Shown here piece after piece: positions 1 to 11,349 of a DNA stretch of 64,000 bases; position 1 is the stretch's first letter; every line of letters begins with the position of its first letter. The notes beneath the pieces are model-generated. The model made no database searches and was not told where the DNA came from. It saw nothing but the letters and a program-made list of their open reading frames with translations. Made by a program: the position numbers and the translations under genes. Source of the stretch: Massilia alkalitolerans DSM 17462 (GTDB taxonomy: Bacteria; Pseudomonadota; Gammaproteobacteria; Burkholderiales; Burkholderiaceae_D); the NCBI RefSeq assembly GCF_000427785.1, contig NZ_ATYR01000004.1, positions 1 through 64,000 of the forward strand, written 5' to 3'.

Positions 1-286
1 CGACACCAGGAAGGTCTGGATGATGGAAAGCGATTTCTCGCCCCAGGGCGGCTGTCAAGCAGATTCCCGAGCAGTGCTTCACGGTCGACCACGTGCTGGG
101 CGGGCGCCTGGCTGCGCGCACCCTGCTCGACTACAAGCACCGCGACATCGCCGTGATTGCCGGCCCGGCGGCGCTGGCCGACAACGTGGCCCGCATCGAC
201 GGCTTCATGCGCGAACTGGAAGCCGAGGGTATCGACACCAGGAAGGTCTGGATGATGGAAAGCGATTTCTCGCCCCAGGGCGGCTG
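1..286. repeat. Direct repeat at window edge, 232-bp period
   Basis: Bases 1-54 are identical to bases 233-286. The match ends exactly at 54/286, and from 55 onward the sequence continues as the normal lacI-family coding sequence. This is what a tandem duplication of the 232-bp unit 55-286 would look like, or a contig-end assembly artefact. Because 232 is not a multiple of three, the first copy is out of frame with the downstream gene and quickly meets a stop codon in that frame. Confidence 0.9.
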
Positions 287-650
287 GTCGGCAGCCAAGG
301 CGCTGATCGATTCCGGTACCAAATGCACCGCCCTGTTCTGCGCCAACGACGAGATGGCGGTGGGCGCGCTGGCCTACTTCCAGGAAGCCGGCATCAGCGT
401 GCCGCGCGACCTGTCGGTGATCGGCTACGACGATACCCCGAGCGCCGCGTTCTCGGCCCCGCGCCTGACCTCGGTGCACATGCCCTGGCGCGAGATGACG
501 CTCAATGGCCTGAACGCCCTGCTCAACCGCTGCTACGACCTGCATCGTCCGGTAACGCGCACCTTCCCGGTGAGCGTGACGCTGCGCGCCTCGCTGGCCA
601 AAGGGCCGAGCGAAAGCGCGGCCGGACGCACGCGCAGCAGGAAGAAATAA
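54..650 (+). CDS. LacI-family transcriptional regulator, C-terminal part
   Basis: About 198 residues of the effector-binding (periplasmic-binding-protein-like) core of a LacI/GalR regulator are readable. The reading includes VDHVLGGRLAARTLLD, an HRDIAVIAGP strand, ALFCANDEMAVGAL, and the family hallmark DLSVIGYDDTPSAAFSAPRLTSV. The N-terminal helix-turn-helix is not in the window. The frame is lost upstream of base 54 because a repeated segment has been joined there. Position just before the GH1-GH3-glk-MFS operon, and a 16-bp palindrome in that operon's promoter, suggest it represses beta-glucan or glucoside genes. It may be an intact gene damaged only by assembly at the edge, or a true pseudogene. 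Confidence 0.85.
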   Translation, partial: VKQIPEQCFTVDHVLGGRLAARTLLDYKHRDIAVIAGPAALADNVARIDGFMRELEAEGIDTRKVWMMESDFSPQGGWSAAKALIDSGTKCTALFCANDEMAVGALAYFQEAGISVPRDLSVIGYDDTPSAAFSAPRLTSVHMPWREMTLNGLNALLNRCYDLHRPVTRTFPVSVTLRASLAKGPSESAAGRTRSRKK

Positions 651-657
651 GAGGGAG

Positions 658-680
658 GGCCGCCCGTCGGCCTTTTTTTT
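658..680 (+). terminator. Rho-independent terminator after lacI-family gene
   Basis: A 5-bp GC stem (GGCCG/CGGCC, 5-base loop) is followed by eight T residues, eight bases after the regulator's stop codon. It separates the regulator's transcript from the GH1 operon. Confidence 0.75.
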
Positions 681-683
681 AGA

Positions 684-712
684 TTGCAATTGGAAAGCTT
701 TCCAAATATCCT
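684..712 (+). promoter_or_regulatory. GH1 operon promoter with LacI-type operator
   Basis: A perfect 16-bp palindrome, TTGGAAAGCTTTCCAA, lies at 690-705. It sits between a possible -35 box (TTGCAA, 684-689) and a possible -10 box (TATCCT, 707-712), 17 bp apart. LacI/GalR-family operators are palindromes of this size with a central CG or GC step. A bound repressor here would block RNA polymerase on the GH1-GH3-glk-MFS operon. The promoter boxes are weak matches and the operator is the stronger call. Confidence 0.7.
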
Positions 713-740
713 AGCGTAACAAGCTCAACCAGACCAGACC

Positions 741-2120
741 ATGACAACAGCATCCCGTCCCGAGCCGAGCGCCCCATCGCGCGGCGATTTCGCCCCCGAC
801 TTCTTGTGGGGCTGCGCCACCTCGTCGTACCAGATCGAAGGCGCCGGCCAGGAAGACGGCCGGGTCGAATCGATCTGGGACCGTTTCGCCGCCACGCCAG
901 GGAAGATCAAGGACGGCTCCAACGGGCTTGTCGCCTGCGACCACTACCACCGCTGGCCGGAAGACTTCGACATCGGCCGCGACATGGGACTGAATGCCTA
1001 CCGCTTCTCGATCGCCTGGCCGCGCATCTTCTCCGAGGTGGGCGGCAAGCCCAACGAAAAGGGCCTGGATTTTTATTCGCGCCTGGTGGACGGCATGCTG
1101 GAACGCGGCCTGCAGCCCTGGGCCACCCTCTACCACTGGGACTTGCCGCAGTTCCTGCAGGACCGCGGCGGCTGGAACGAGCGCGCCACCGTCGACGCCT
1201 ACCTCGCTTTCGTCGATGCGATGACGCGCCGCCTGGGCGACCGCGTGCAGCACTGGATCACCCACAACGAACCCTGGTGCACGGCCATCATCGGCAACTA
1301 CGAAGGCTGGCACGCGCCGGGCAATACCGATTTCAAGACCGCGCTGCAAGTGGCGCACCACGTGCTGCTCTCGCACGGCAAGGCGGTGCCGCTGATCCGC
1401 GCCAACGTCCGCAACGCCAAGGCCGGCCTCGCCCTGAGCCTGCATCCGGTACGTCCTGCTTCCAGCCAGCCTGAGGACATCGCCGCCACCGAACGCCACG
1501 ACGGCCTGCGCTACCGCTGGTTCCTCGATCCGCTGTATGGCCACGGCTACCCGCAGGCGATCCTGGAAGCGATCGGTGACGCCGCCCCCATCGTGCTGCC
1601 GGGCGACCTCGAGGCCATCGCGGTGCCGACCGACTTCCTCGGCGTGAACTACTACTTCCCCGAGACCATCCAGCATGCCCCGGGCCACGGGCCCCTGTCG
1701 GCGCGCGTGCTGCCGCCCGCGCCTGGCGTGGAAACCACCTACATGGGCTGGGAAGTGGCGCCGCAGGGCCTGGCCGAACTCCTGCTGCGCATCGAGAACG
1801 ACTACCATCCGGGCCCGATGTACATCACCGAGAACGGTTCCTGCTATGCCGACGAGGTGGGCCCCGACGGCGAGATCGACGACGTCGAGCGCCGCCACTA
1901 CCTGATGCGCCACCTGGCCGCCTTGCACGCGGCCATCAAGGACGGCGTGCCGGTGAAGGGCTACTTCGCCTGGAGCCTGCTCGACAACTTCGAATGGGCG
2001 GAGGGCTACCTGAAGCGCTTCGGCCTCACCCACATCGATTACACAAGCCAGCAACGCCGCCTGAAGGGCAGCGGCAAGTGGTACCGCTCCTTCCTGCGCG
2101 CCGAACAAGACAAACCATAA
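741..2120 (+). CDS. GH1 family beta-glucosidase
   Basis: The 459-residue protein has the usual GH1 length and a single TIM-barrel domain. It starts the barrel with FLWGCATSSYQIEGA (about 21-35). The acid/base glutamate is E177 in THNEPWC and the nucleophile is E364 in YITENGS. No signal peptide is visible, so it should act in the cytoplasm, releasing glucose from imported beta-glucosides. It is the first gene of an operon with a GH3 enzyme 16 bp downstream, then glucokinase and a sugar transporter. That order gives a complete path from oligosaccharide to glucose 6-phosphate. A LacI-type operator lies in its promoter. The exact linkage specificity cannot be read from sequence. Confidence 0.95.
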   Translation: MTTASRPEPSAPSRGDFAPDFLWGCATSSYQIEGAGQEDGRVESIWDRFAATPGKIKDGSNGLVACDHYHRWPEDFDIGRDMGLNAYRFSIAWPRIFSEVGGKPNEKGLDFYSRLVDGMLERGLQPWATLYHWDLPQFLQDRGGWNERATVDAYLAFVDAMTRRLGDRVQHWITHNEPWCTAIIGNYEGWHAPGNTDFKTALQVAHHVLLSHGKAVPLIRANVRNAKAGLALSLHPVRPASSQPEDIAATERHDGLRYRWFLDPLYGHGYPQAILEAIGDAAPIVLPGDLEAIAVPTDFLGVNYYFPETIQHAPGHGPLSARVLPPAPGVETTYMGWEVAPQGLAELLLRIENDYHPGPMYITENGSCYADEVGPDGEIDDVERRHYLMRHLAALHAAIKDGVPVKGYFAWSLLDNFEWAEGYLKRFGLTHIDYTSQQRRLKGSGKWYRSFLRAEQDKP

Positions 2121-2136
2121 CAAGCGAGACGACCCC

Positions 2137-4622
<2,486 letters not shown>

Positions 4623-4626
<4 letters not shown>

Positions 4627-5573
4627 AGCTGCTGGCCGACATCGGCGGCACCAACGCCCGTTTCGCCCTGCAGTCGGGCACGGGCTTCGATGACGTCGAA
4701 GTGCTGGCCTGTGCCGATTATCCGACCCTGGGCGAGGCCATGCAGGCCTACCTCGCCAGGGCTGCCGGCCGCGGGCTGGCGGTGGAGCGCGTGCGCCATG
4801 CGGCGCTGGCGATCGCCAACCCGGTCGAGGAAGACCGGGTCAGCATGACCAACCACCACTGGAGCTTCTCGATCGAGGAGCTGCGCCGGCAGCAAGGCCT
4901 GGATACCCTGCTGGTGGTGAACGATTTCGCCGCGCTGGCGATGTCGCTGCCGCACCTGGCGGCGAACGGACGCGAGCGCATCGGCCGCGGCATCGAGCTG
5001 GCGAACCGACCGATCGGTTTGATCGGGCCTGGCACGGGCCTGGGCGTGTCCGGCGTGATCCCGGCGGGGACGCGCTGGATCGCCCTCGCCGGCGAAGGTG
5101 GCCACGTGAGCTTCGCGCCGTCGACGAAGGAGGAAGTGGCGATCCTGGAAGCGCTGTGGGGAGAATACGGCCACGTGTCGGCCGAACGCCTGCTGTCGGG
5201 CATGGGCCTGGAGCTGATCCACTGGGCGCTGACCGGGAAACGTATTGACGCCCCAAGCATCACCGGCGCCGCGATCGACGGCACATCGAGCGACTGCGTC
5301 AGGACGGTCGAGATCTTCTGCGGGGTGCTCGGGAGCGTGGCGGGCAACGTCGCACTAACCCTGGGCGCGACCGGTGGCATGTATATTGGTGGCGGCATCG
5401 TGCCAAGGCTTGGTAAACTGTTCACCGAATCAGCTTTCCGCGCACGCTTCGAGGACAAGGGGCGCCTCAGTCCCTACCTCGCACGCATCCCGACCTACCT
5501 GATTACCGAGCAGTACCCGGCGCTGCGCGGCGTATCCGCGATGCTGTCGGACCATATCGCGACCCTGCAATAA
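4623..5573 (+). CDS. glk: Glucokinase
   Basis: The 316-residue protein belongs to the bacterial hexokinase-like glucokinase family (not ROK). The ATP phosphate-binding motif is at the very N-terminus ([14 protein letters not shown]). Glucose-binding signatures VNDFAAL (about 99-105), GPGTGLGVS and AGEGGH (about 157-162) follow. It would phosphorylate glucose released by the GH1 and GH3 enzymes encoded upstream. It overlaps the GH3 stop codon by four bases and is followed 11 bp later by the sugar transporter gene. Length and motifs are normal. Confidence 0.95.
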
Positions 5574-5584
5574 ACGGAGACCCC

Positions 5585-6892
5585 ATGCAGAACACAGTCC
5601 AGAACCCGACGCCGACGGCGCAGGCGCTCGAATCCGAGCACAACCCGCACACCGGCGCGCTCGTCATCGTCACCATCCTGTTCTTCATGTGGGGCCTGCT
5701 CACGTCGCTCAACGACGTCCTGATCCCGCACCTGAAGTCGATCTACACCCTGACCTACCTGCAGGCGATGCTGGTGCAGTTCTGCTTCTTCGGCGCCTAC
5801 TTCATCGTGTCGCTGCCGGCCGGGATGCTGATCAAGAAGATCGGCTACCAGAACGGCGCCGTCACCGGCCTGATGATCGCAGCCGCCGGCTGCGCCCTGT
5901 TCTACCCGGCCTCGAAAGGCGGCTACGGCCTGTTCCTGTTCGCCTTTTTCGTTCTGGCGAGCGGCATCACGATCCTGCAGGTGGCGGCGAACCCCTTCGT
6001 CACCGTGCTCGGGCCGGCGCGCACCGCGTCCAGCCGCCTCACGCTCACCCAGGCCTTCAACTCGCTCGGCACCACGGTGGCGCCGGCGCTGGGCGGCATC
6101 CTGATCCTGTCCACGGTCGCGCTGAGCGCCGAGCAGCTGGCTGCATTACCTAGCGCCGAGCAGGCCGCGCACAAGGCGGCCGAGGCGGCCGCCGTGCAGG
6201 GCCCGTATCTCGGCCTGGCCGCGGCGCTGGCGCTGCTGGCGGTGCTGTTCGCGGTGGCCAAGCTGCCGAAGATCAGCCATGCCGATGACGGCAAGCCGGC
6301 CGTCGACGGCAAGGGCGGCGCCATGGCCTACCGCCACCTGGTGCTGGGCGCGGTCGCGATCTTCCTGTACGTGGGCGCGGAAGTGAGCATCGGCAGCTTC
6401 CTGATCAACTTCCTCGGCGAGGGCAACATCGCGGGCCTGAGCCACGCGGATGCGGCGCAGTACGTCAGCCTGTACTGGGGCGGCGCCCTGGTGGGCCGCT
6501 TCATCGGCTTCGCCGTGATGCGCTACGTCAGCCCGGGCAAGACCCTGGCCGTCAACGCCCTCGGTTCGATCCTGCTGGTGCTGGCGGCGACCTTCGGCGA
6601 AGGCCAGCTGGCCATGTGGGCGATCATCGCGGTCGGCCTGTTCAATTCGATCATGTTCCCGACCATCTTCAGCCTCGCGCTGCACGGCCTGGGCAAGTTC
6701 ACCGGCCAGGGCTCGGGCATCCTGTGCATGGCCATCGTCGGCGGCGCCGTGGTGCCCTTCGTGCAGGGCATGTTCGCCGACACCATCGGCCTGCAGCCGT
6801 CCTTCCTGGTGCCGGCCGTGTGCTACCTGTTCATCCTGTACTTCGGCCTGAAGTACGCGAACCTGCACAAGCAGCCGGTGGCGGCGGCCTGA
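5585..6892 (+). CDS. MFS sugar:proton symporter, FucP/GluP-like
   Basis: The 435-residue hydrophobic protein shows about twelve membrane segments and resembles the glucose/galactose (GluP) and fucose (FucP) branch of the major facilitator superfamily. The N-terminal part [19 protein letters not shown] is characteristic of that branch. It would import glucose or related monosaccharides across the inner membrane, feeding glucokinase. A good Shine-Dalgarno (GGAGA) precedes the ATG. It is the last gene of the operon and a strong terminator follows within 25 bp. Confidence 0.9.
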   Translation: MQNTVQNPTPTAQALESEHNPHTGALVIVTILFFMWGLLTSLNDVLIPHLKSIYTLTYLQAMLVQFCFFGAYFIVSLPAGMLIKKIGYQNGAVTGLMIAAAGCALFYPASKGGYGLFLFAFFVLASGITILQVAANPFVTVLGPARTASSRLTLTQAFNSLGTTVAPALGGILILSTVALSAEQLAALPSAEQAAHKAAEAAAVQGPYLGLAAALALLAVLFAVAKLPKISHADDGKPAVDGKGGAMAYRHLVLGAVAIFLYVGAEVSIGSFLINFLGEGNIAGLSHADAAQYVSLYWGGALVGRFIGFAVMRYVSPGKTLAVNALGSILLVLAATFGEGQLAMWAIIAVGLFNSIMFPTIFSLALHGLGKFTGQGSGILCMAIVGGAVVPFVQGMFADTIGLQPSFLVPAVCYLFILYFGLKYANLHKQPVAAA

Positions 6893-6906
6893 CGCCGTCA
6901 GCCCTT

Positions 6907-7836
6907 CTAAGAATGCCCGCCTGACAAGCGGGCATTTTTTTCGTCCTCGCGCAGCGCTTCCATCAGGGCGATGAAGCGCCGCGCCGCCAGGGCCGGTGGG
7001 CGCTCGTTGTTCCAGATGATGTCGACGAAGAAGCGCAGCACATTGGTGAAGTTCGCGGTCGGAATCTCGACCAGTTCACCATGCTCGAGATGCTCGCGCA
7101 CCAGGCCCGAGGGCAGCCATGCCCAGCCCAGGCCGGCCTTCACCAGCGCCAGCGCCGCGGCCGGGTTATCGGTTCGCCATTGCATGCGCGCGACGGCGAT
7201 GCGCTTGTCGACGTACTCGGTGTCGCGGCCGGCGATCAGGACCTGGCGCTCGACCAGCAGGTCTTCGTCGCGAATGGCTTCCTTGCCCATGCGTTGGCAC
7301 AGGGGATGGCTGGGCGCGACGACCGCGACCAGTCGTTCCTCGGCCACCTCCTCGAAGGCTTCGTTGGTTTCGCGTCCGTAGCGCTCATAGACCAGGGCGA
7401 GGTCCGCGCGTCCGCTGCGCAGCATGGCCAGCGCGTCGGCCTGCGGCGCGGTCAGCACTTCCACCTTGAGCAGCGGGTATTCGAGCGCCAGCCGGCGCAG
7501 CGCCTCGCTCCACGGTGCCGCGGCCAGCAGCTCGGGCACCAGGGCAATCGTCAGCGAGGTTTCCAGTCCCTGGGTCAGCGACAGCGCGTGGCTGTTCATG
7601 CGCTGCAACTGCTCGACCAGCAGGCGGGCCTGCGGCAGCAGCACCGCGGCATGCGCCGTGGGCCGCGGCTCGCGGCCGCTGCGGTCGAACAGTTGCAGGT
7701 CGAGTTCCGCCTCCAGGTTGGCGATCGCCATGCTCACGGCGGACGGAACACGCCGCAGCGCCCGCGCCGCGGCCGAGAAGGAACCGTGGTCCACCGCCGC
7801 CAGGAAGACTTTCAGGTTGTCGAGGTCAAAGGCCAT
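6907..7836 (-). CDS. LysR-family transcriptional regulator
   Basis: The 309-residue protein has an N-terminal winged helix-turn-helix (LKVFLAAVDHGSFSAAARALRRVPSAVS) and a C-terminal effector-binding domain, the standard LysR layout and length. It is convergent with the sugar operon and divergent from the SMR transporter gene, with about 90 bp between the two starts. LysR proteins often control the divergent neighbour, so the SMR gene is the likeliest target. The effector is unknown. The 3' end contains the terminator hairpin of the convergent MFS gene. Confidence 0.9.
   Translation of the reverse strand: MAFDLDNLKVFLAAVDHGSFSAAARALRRVPSAVSMAIANLEAELDLQLFDRSGREPRPTAHAAVLLPQARLLVEQLQRMNSHALSLTQGLETSLTIALVPELLAAAPWSEALRRLALEYPLLKVEVLTAPQADALAMLRSGRADLALVYERYGRETNEAFEEVAEERLVAVVAPSHPLCQRMGKEAIRDEDLLVERQVLIAGRDTEYVDKRIAVARMQWRTDNPAAALALVKAGLGWAWLPSGLVREHLEHGELVEIPTANFTNVLRFFVDIIWNNERPPALAARRFIALMEALREDEKNARLSGGHS
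6913..6941 (+). terminator. Rho-independent terminator after MFS gene
   Basis: An 8-bp perfect stem (ATGCCCGC/GCGGGCAT, 7-base loop) is followed by six T residues. It ends the GH1-GH3-glk-MFS operon and lies within the last codons of the convergent LysR gene. Confidence 0.85.
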
Positions 7837-7924
7837 CTTTCAATTTTACTGACAGCTTCTGACTTTTTCTATCTTCAATACAGAAATAAGATACTGCCAT
7901 TGTTTTTTCATGGAAAGGTACATC

Positions 7925-8242
7925 ATGGTCTGGGGAGCTCTCCTCGTGGCCGGCCTGTTCGAAATCGCCTGGGCGGTCGGCCTCAAATACACCGAAGGGT
8001 TTTCGCGCCTGTGGCCCTCGGTCGGCACGCTGGCGGCGATGGCCGTCAGCTTCGGCCTGCTGTCCTATGCACTGAAGACGCTGCCGGTGGGGACAGCCTA
8101 TGCGATCTGGACCGGCATCGGCGCGATCGGCACCGCGATCATCGGCATCGTGCTGCTGGGCGAATCCGCGTCGCCGGCACGGCTGCTGTGCATCGCGATG
8201 ATCGGCGCCGGCATCGTCGGCCTGAAGATGGTTTCACACTGA
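7925..8242 (+). CDS. SMR family exporter, Gdx/SugE type
   Basis: A 105-residue protein with four membrane segments, the standard size of small multidrug resistance proteins. The first helix carries the conserved membrane glutamate ([13 protein letters not shown]), and the residues around it fit the Gdx/SugE branch (guanidinium or quaternary ammonium export) better than EmrE. I chose the ATG at 7925 because GGAAAGG lies seven bases upstream; an in-frame ATG at 7910 has no such site. No guanidine riboswitch is visible in the short leader. nuoA follows 10 bp later and may be cotranscribed. Confidence 0.88.
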   Translation: MVWGALLVAGLFEIAWAVGLKYTEGFSRLWPSVGTLAAMAVSFGLLSYALKTLPVGTAYAIWTGIGAIGTAIIGIVLLGESASPARLLCIAMIGAGIVGLKMVSH

Positions 8243-8252
8243 ATGAGCGATC

Positions 8253-8612
8253 ATGGATATTTCTGAATACTTGCCGGTCCTGCTTTTCATCCTCGTCGGC
8301 ATCGCCGTGGGCGTCGTGCCGCAATTGCTGGGCCGCGCGCTCGGGCCGCACCGGCCGGACGCGCAAAAGCTGTCCGCCTACGAATGCGGCTTCGAAGCCT
8401 TCGGCGATGCACGGATGAAGTTCGACGTGCGCTACTACCTGGTCGCGATCCTGTTCATCCTGTTCGACCTGGAAGTGGTGTTCCTGTTCCCCTGGGCCGC
8501 GGCCCTGATGGAGCTCGACAGCGCCGGATTCTGGGCCGTGATGGTGTTCCTGGGCCTGCTGGCGGTGGGTTTCGCCTACGAATGGAAGAAAGGAGCGATG
8601 GAATGGGACTGA
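8253..8612 (+). CDS. nuoA: NADH-quinone oxidoreductase subunit A, orphan copy
   Basis: The 119-residue protein is a full-length NuoA: three membrane helices, the conserved loop [20 protein letters not shown] and the helix [17 protein letters not shown]. In complex I this subunit lies at the quinone-site end of the membrane arm. Normally nuoA begins a 13-14 gene nuo operon, but here the next gene is a 57-codon ORF and no nuoB follows. It lies 10 bp after the SMR gene. It is therefore a solitary paralogue, or the only nuoA displaced from its operon. All signature residues I can recognise are kept, so it does not look decayed. Confidence 0.9.
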   Translation: MDISEYLPVLLFILVGIAVGVVPQLLGRALGPHRPDAQKLSAYECGFEAFGDARMKFDVRYYLVAILFILFDLEVVFLFPWAAALMELDSAGFWAVMVFLGLLAVGFAYEWKKGAMEWD

Positions 8613-8625
8613 GGAGCTGCACGAC

Positions 8626-8799
8626 ATGAACGCCATGCTCGTTTCGAATGGCCTGATCGGGCTATGCCTTGCCTGGGTTGCATGGCGCGAGCTCAGGTCG
8701 CGCAACCGGCGCGATGCCGGCATCCTCGGGAGCGCGGCCTGCATCGCCCTGGCGGTCAGCGCGGGCACCTGGCTGCACGTGCTGGAACACGGCTGGTAG
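8626..8799 (+). CDS. Small hypothetical membrane protein (57 aa)
   Basis: An ATG at 8626 is preceded by GAGGAG nine bases upstream and opens a 57-codon frame ending in TAG at 8797-8799. The peptide starts MNAMLVSNGLIGLCLAWVAW, has a basic middle (RELRSRNRRD) and a second hydrophobic stretch (AGILGSAACIALAVSAG), ending WLHVLEHGW. This suggests two membrane helices joined by a positive loop. It lies 13 bp after nuoA and is convergent with the halogenase gene. I do not recognise the family. Expression with nuoA is an inference from spacing. Confidence 0.55.
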   Translation: MNAMLVSNGLIGLCLAWVAWRELRSRNRRDAGILGSAACIALAVSAGTWLHVLEHGW

Positions 8800-8810
8800 C
8801 CCTTCCTGGC

Positions 8811-10316
8811 CTACTTCGGCGTCGAGCAGTAACGCTCCACATAGGACTGGTGCGAAGGCAGGCCGGCCACGGTGCGGTCGATCTGCCCCTTGATCGAACC
8901 GAGGAAGTGCGACAGCTCCTCGTCGCCCATCAGGTCGGCCGACTGGTGGTGCCGGTAAGGCATGATGCCCTGCCCCAGCATCACCTGGATCCACGAGTTC
9001 TCGGCGAACAGCTCGTTCGCGATGCGGAAGACGCGCCCGGTTTCGCGGAACAGGTCGATGCGGTGCTGCAGCGACTTCGGCACCTCCATGTTGCGCGCGT
9101 CCGTCCAGTAAGGCGCGTCGATCCGGTTGTTGACCTTGTAGTGCAGGATGATGAAGTCACGGATCTGGCTTACCTCTTCCCAGGCCTGCCGGTTGAACTC
9201 GTCGATGTCGCTCTGGACGATGCCGCTGGTCGGGAACATCTGCATCAGGCGGATGATGCTGCGCTGGATCAGGTGGATGCTGGTCGACTCGATCGGCTCC
9301 AGGAAGCCGCTCGACAGGCCGACCGCGACCACGTTGTTCTTCCAGATCTGGCGCCGCTGCCCCGGCTTGAACCGGATCACGCGCGGCTTCATCAGGGCTT
9401 CGCCTTCGATGTTACCCAGAAGCGCCTCGATGGCTGCACCCTCTTCCACATAGCGGCTCGAGAACACGATGCCGTTGCCGACGCGGTGCTGCAGCGGGAT
9501 GCGCCATTGCCAGCCGAAGGGATGGGCGATCGAGCGCGTGAGCGGAATCGCGTCGCGCACCGAACTCGTTTGCAGCGCGGCCGCGCTGTCGTTGAACAGC
9601 CACTGCGACCAGTCCTCGTACTCGACGCCCATCGCCTGCCCGATCAGCAGCGCGCGGAAACCCGTGCAGTCGATGAACAGATCGCCCTCGATGTCCGCGC
9701 CCGAATCGAGCGTGATCGAGCGCACCTGCCCGCTCAAGGCGCTGGTGCTGACATCGACGATCTTGCCCTCGATGCGCTGCACCCCGAAGCGCTCGCTGAA
9801 CTTGCGCAGGTAGCGCGCATAGGCGCTCGCATCGAGGTGATAGGCGTAGTTCATGCCGCTGCGCGGCAGGTGGGCGAACTTGTTCTCCTGGGAGGCGCGC
9901 AGCTCCAGGCAATAGTCGCCATAGTCGCCGGCCAGGCCGCGCTCGCGGCCCTTGTGCCAGAAGTGCTGGAAGCCGGCGGTCCAGTGGTCGGTGCCGGTCA
10001 GGCCGAACGAGTGGATGTAGTCCTCGTTCACGTTGCGCCAGTTTTCGAAGCTGATGCCGAGCTTGAAGGTGGCCTTGGTCTCGGCCATGAACTCCTGCTC
10101 GTTGATCTCGAGGAGGTTGTGGAAGTTCAGCAGGGTCGGGATGGTCGCCTCGCCCACGCCCACGGTGCCGATCTCGTCGGACTCGACCAGCTTGATGTCG
10201 AGTCGCTTGCCCAGCACCTTCGAGATGCAGGCGGCCGCCATCCAGCCGGCGGTGCCGCCGCCGGCGATGACGACGCGGCGTATGGGCTTGCCGATACCAT
10301 TCAGTCCTTGTTCCAT
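8811..10316 (-). CDS. Flavin-dependent (tryptophan-type) halogenase
   Basis: The 501-residue protein has the full flavin-dependent halogenase signature: an FAD-binding GGGTAGW near residues 19-25, the catalytic lysine K85 in TFKLGI, the WxWxIP motif (WQWRIP, 269-274) that blocks monooxygenase activity, and E340 in GFLEPIESTSI. The family uses FADH2, oxygen and halide to halogenate indole-like substrates; it needs a separate flavin reductase, none of which is nearby. It is the last gene of a minus-strand block behind a TonB-dependent receptor. Related halogenases occur in carbohydrate-uptake clusters where the natural substrate is unknown. Activity is supported by motifs, but the substrate is not. 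Confidence 0.92.
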   Translation of the reverse strand: MEQGLNGIGKPIRRVVIAGGGTAGWMAAACISKVLGKRLDIKLVESDEIGTVGVGEATIPTLLNFHNLLEINEQEFMAETKATFKLGISFENWRNVNEDYIHSFGLTGTDHWTAGFQHFWHKGRERGLAGDYGDYCLELRASQENKFAHLPRSGMNYAYHLDASAYARYLRKFSERFGVQRIEGKIVDVSTSALSGQVRSITLDSGADIEGDLFIDCTGFRALLIGQAMGVEYEDWSQWLFNDSAAALQTSSVRDAIPLTRSIAHPFGWQWRIPLQHRVGNGIVFSSRYVEEGAAIEALLGNIEGEALMKPRVIRFKPGQRRQIWKNNVVAVGLSSGFLEPIESTSIHLIQRSIIRLMQMFPTSGIVQSDIDEFNRQAWEEVSQIRDFIILHYKVNNRIDAPYWTDARNMEVPKSLQHRIDLFRETGRVFRIANELFAENSWIQVMLGQGIMPYRHHQSADLMGDEELSHFLGSIKGQIDRTVAGLPSHQSYVERYCSTPK

Positions 10317-10326
10317 GTCTCCCTCC

Positions 10327-11349
10327 TCAGCGATTCATTCTTTTCAGTAGTTGGGCGCGGATGTTGCGCACGCTCTCGGCATCCATCGGGGCCAGGGCGC
10401 GGCGCGCATTCGGCGGGATGTGGGCCGCGGTCTCGTCGTCCGCATCGAACACGTAGTGGCGAAACAGTCCGGCCCAGGCCTTGCGCTGCGCCAAAGGCAG
10501 GTCGCGCACGCTCATCAAGGCGTGCATCATCGCGTTCATCGGCGTGTCCATGTAGTCGGGGGACTGGCGCCACCAGTAGTTCACCAGCACGTTGAAGTCT
10601 TCCAGTGCCTGGATGTGGTGCCACCACATGCTGGGGATGAACAGCGCGTCGCCCGGCCCCATCTCGACCGCCAGCGCATGCGCCATCGCCGTGGCGAAGC
10701 GCGGGAAGCGCGCCAGGTCGGGCTGTACAAAATCGACCAGGCTGATGGCCTGGCCGGCCGGCGTCAGGTCGAGCGGGCCGATGTACAGGTTCTCGACCTG
10801 GCTCGGCGGGAACAGGGTGAAGCGGCGCCGCCCCGCCACCACGCAGGCCAGGTTGTCCGGCAGGTCGTAGTGGGCCGCGATGCGGGTGCGGTTGCCGATC
10901 CAGATCGACCCCAGTGCGTCGCGGCCGCCCAGGTCGATGCGGTTCTCGTCGTGGAAACCGGGCAGGCAGGTGTCGATCGTGGTCGAGCCGACGTAGATGG
11001 CCGGCTGCTGGTCGACGCCGCGGTAGCGTTCCAGCTCGGCCAGCACCTTGTCCAGGCGCACGCGCACCGGCGCGAAGTTGAAACCGTCCATCGCCTCGTT
11101 GTAGAAGAAGCGGCCTTCGATCTCGGGCGGGCCGAGCATGGCGTTCACGGTGGCGTCGCGGTAGAAGCGGCGCAGGTAGGCGTCGGCGGTGGATGCCGAC
11201 TGGCGCGCCGCCTGGACCATCGGCCACCCTGCCACCAGGCCACGCAGCACGATCGGCTCGGTGGATTCGAGAATGCTCGGGCCGAGGTCGCGCGGCGTCA
11301 GGCCGCTGATTTCCCGGATGGGTTCAGGCACGGGCAGCACGGCGGGCAT
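10327..11349 (-). CDS. Cupin-like (JmjC-fold) Fe(II)/2-oxoglutarate oxygenase-like protein
   Basis: The 340-residue protein resembles the cupin_8/JmjC family. The HxD metal motif is H160-x-D162 in IAAHYDLPDN and the distal histidine is in MWWHHIQ (about 242-246). The strand VAGRRRFTLFPP between them is typical. These enzymes hydroxylate proteins or small molecules using Fe(II) and 2-oxoglutarate. The gene overlaps the upstream SapC-like gene by 26 bp and is followed 10 bp later by a halogenase. This trio recurs behind TonB-dependent receptors of Proteobacteria, suggesting a shared but undefined modification. No signal peptide is visible. Confidence 0.88.
   Translation of the reverse strand: MPAVLPVPEPIREISGLTPRDLGPSILESTEPIVLRGLVAGWPMVQAARQSASTADAYLRRFYRDATVNAMLGPPEIEGRFFYNEAMDGFNFAPVRVRLDKVLAELERYRGVDQQPAIYVGSTTIDTCLPGFHDENRIDLGGRDALGSIWIGNRTRIAAHYDLPDNLACVVAGRRRFTLFPPSQVENLYIGPLDLTPAGQAISLVDFVQPDLARFPRFATAMAHALAVEMGPGDALFIPSMWWHHIQALEDFNVLVNYWWRQSPDYMDTPMNAMMHALMSVRDLPLAQRKAWAGLFRHYVFDADDETAAHIPPNARRALAPMDAESVRNIRAQLLKRMNR

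Noticed and set aside
7846..7924. Guanidine riboswitch before the SMR gene
   Set aside because: The leader between the divergent LysR and SMR starts is short and AT-rich and shows none of the conserved guanidine-riboswitch motifs.
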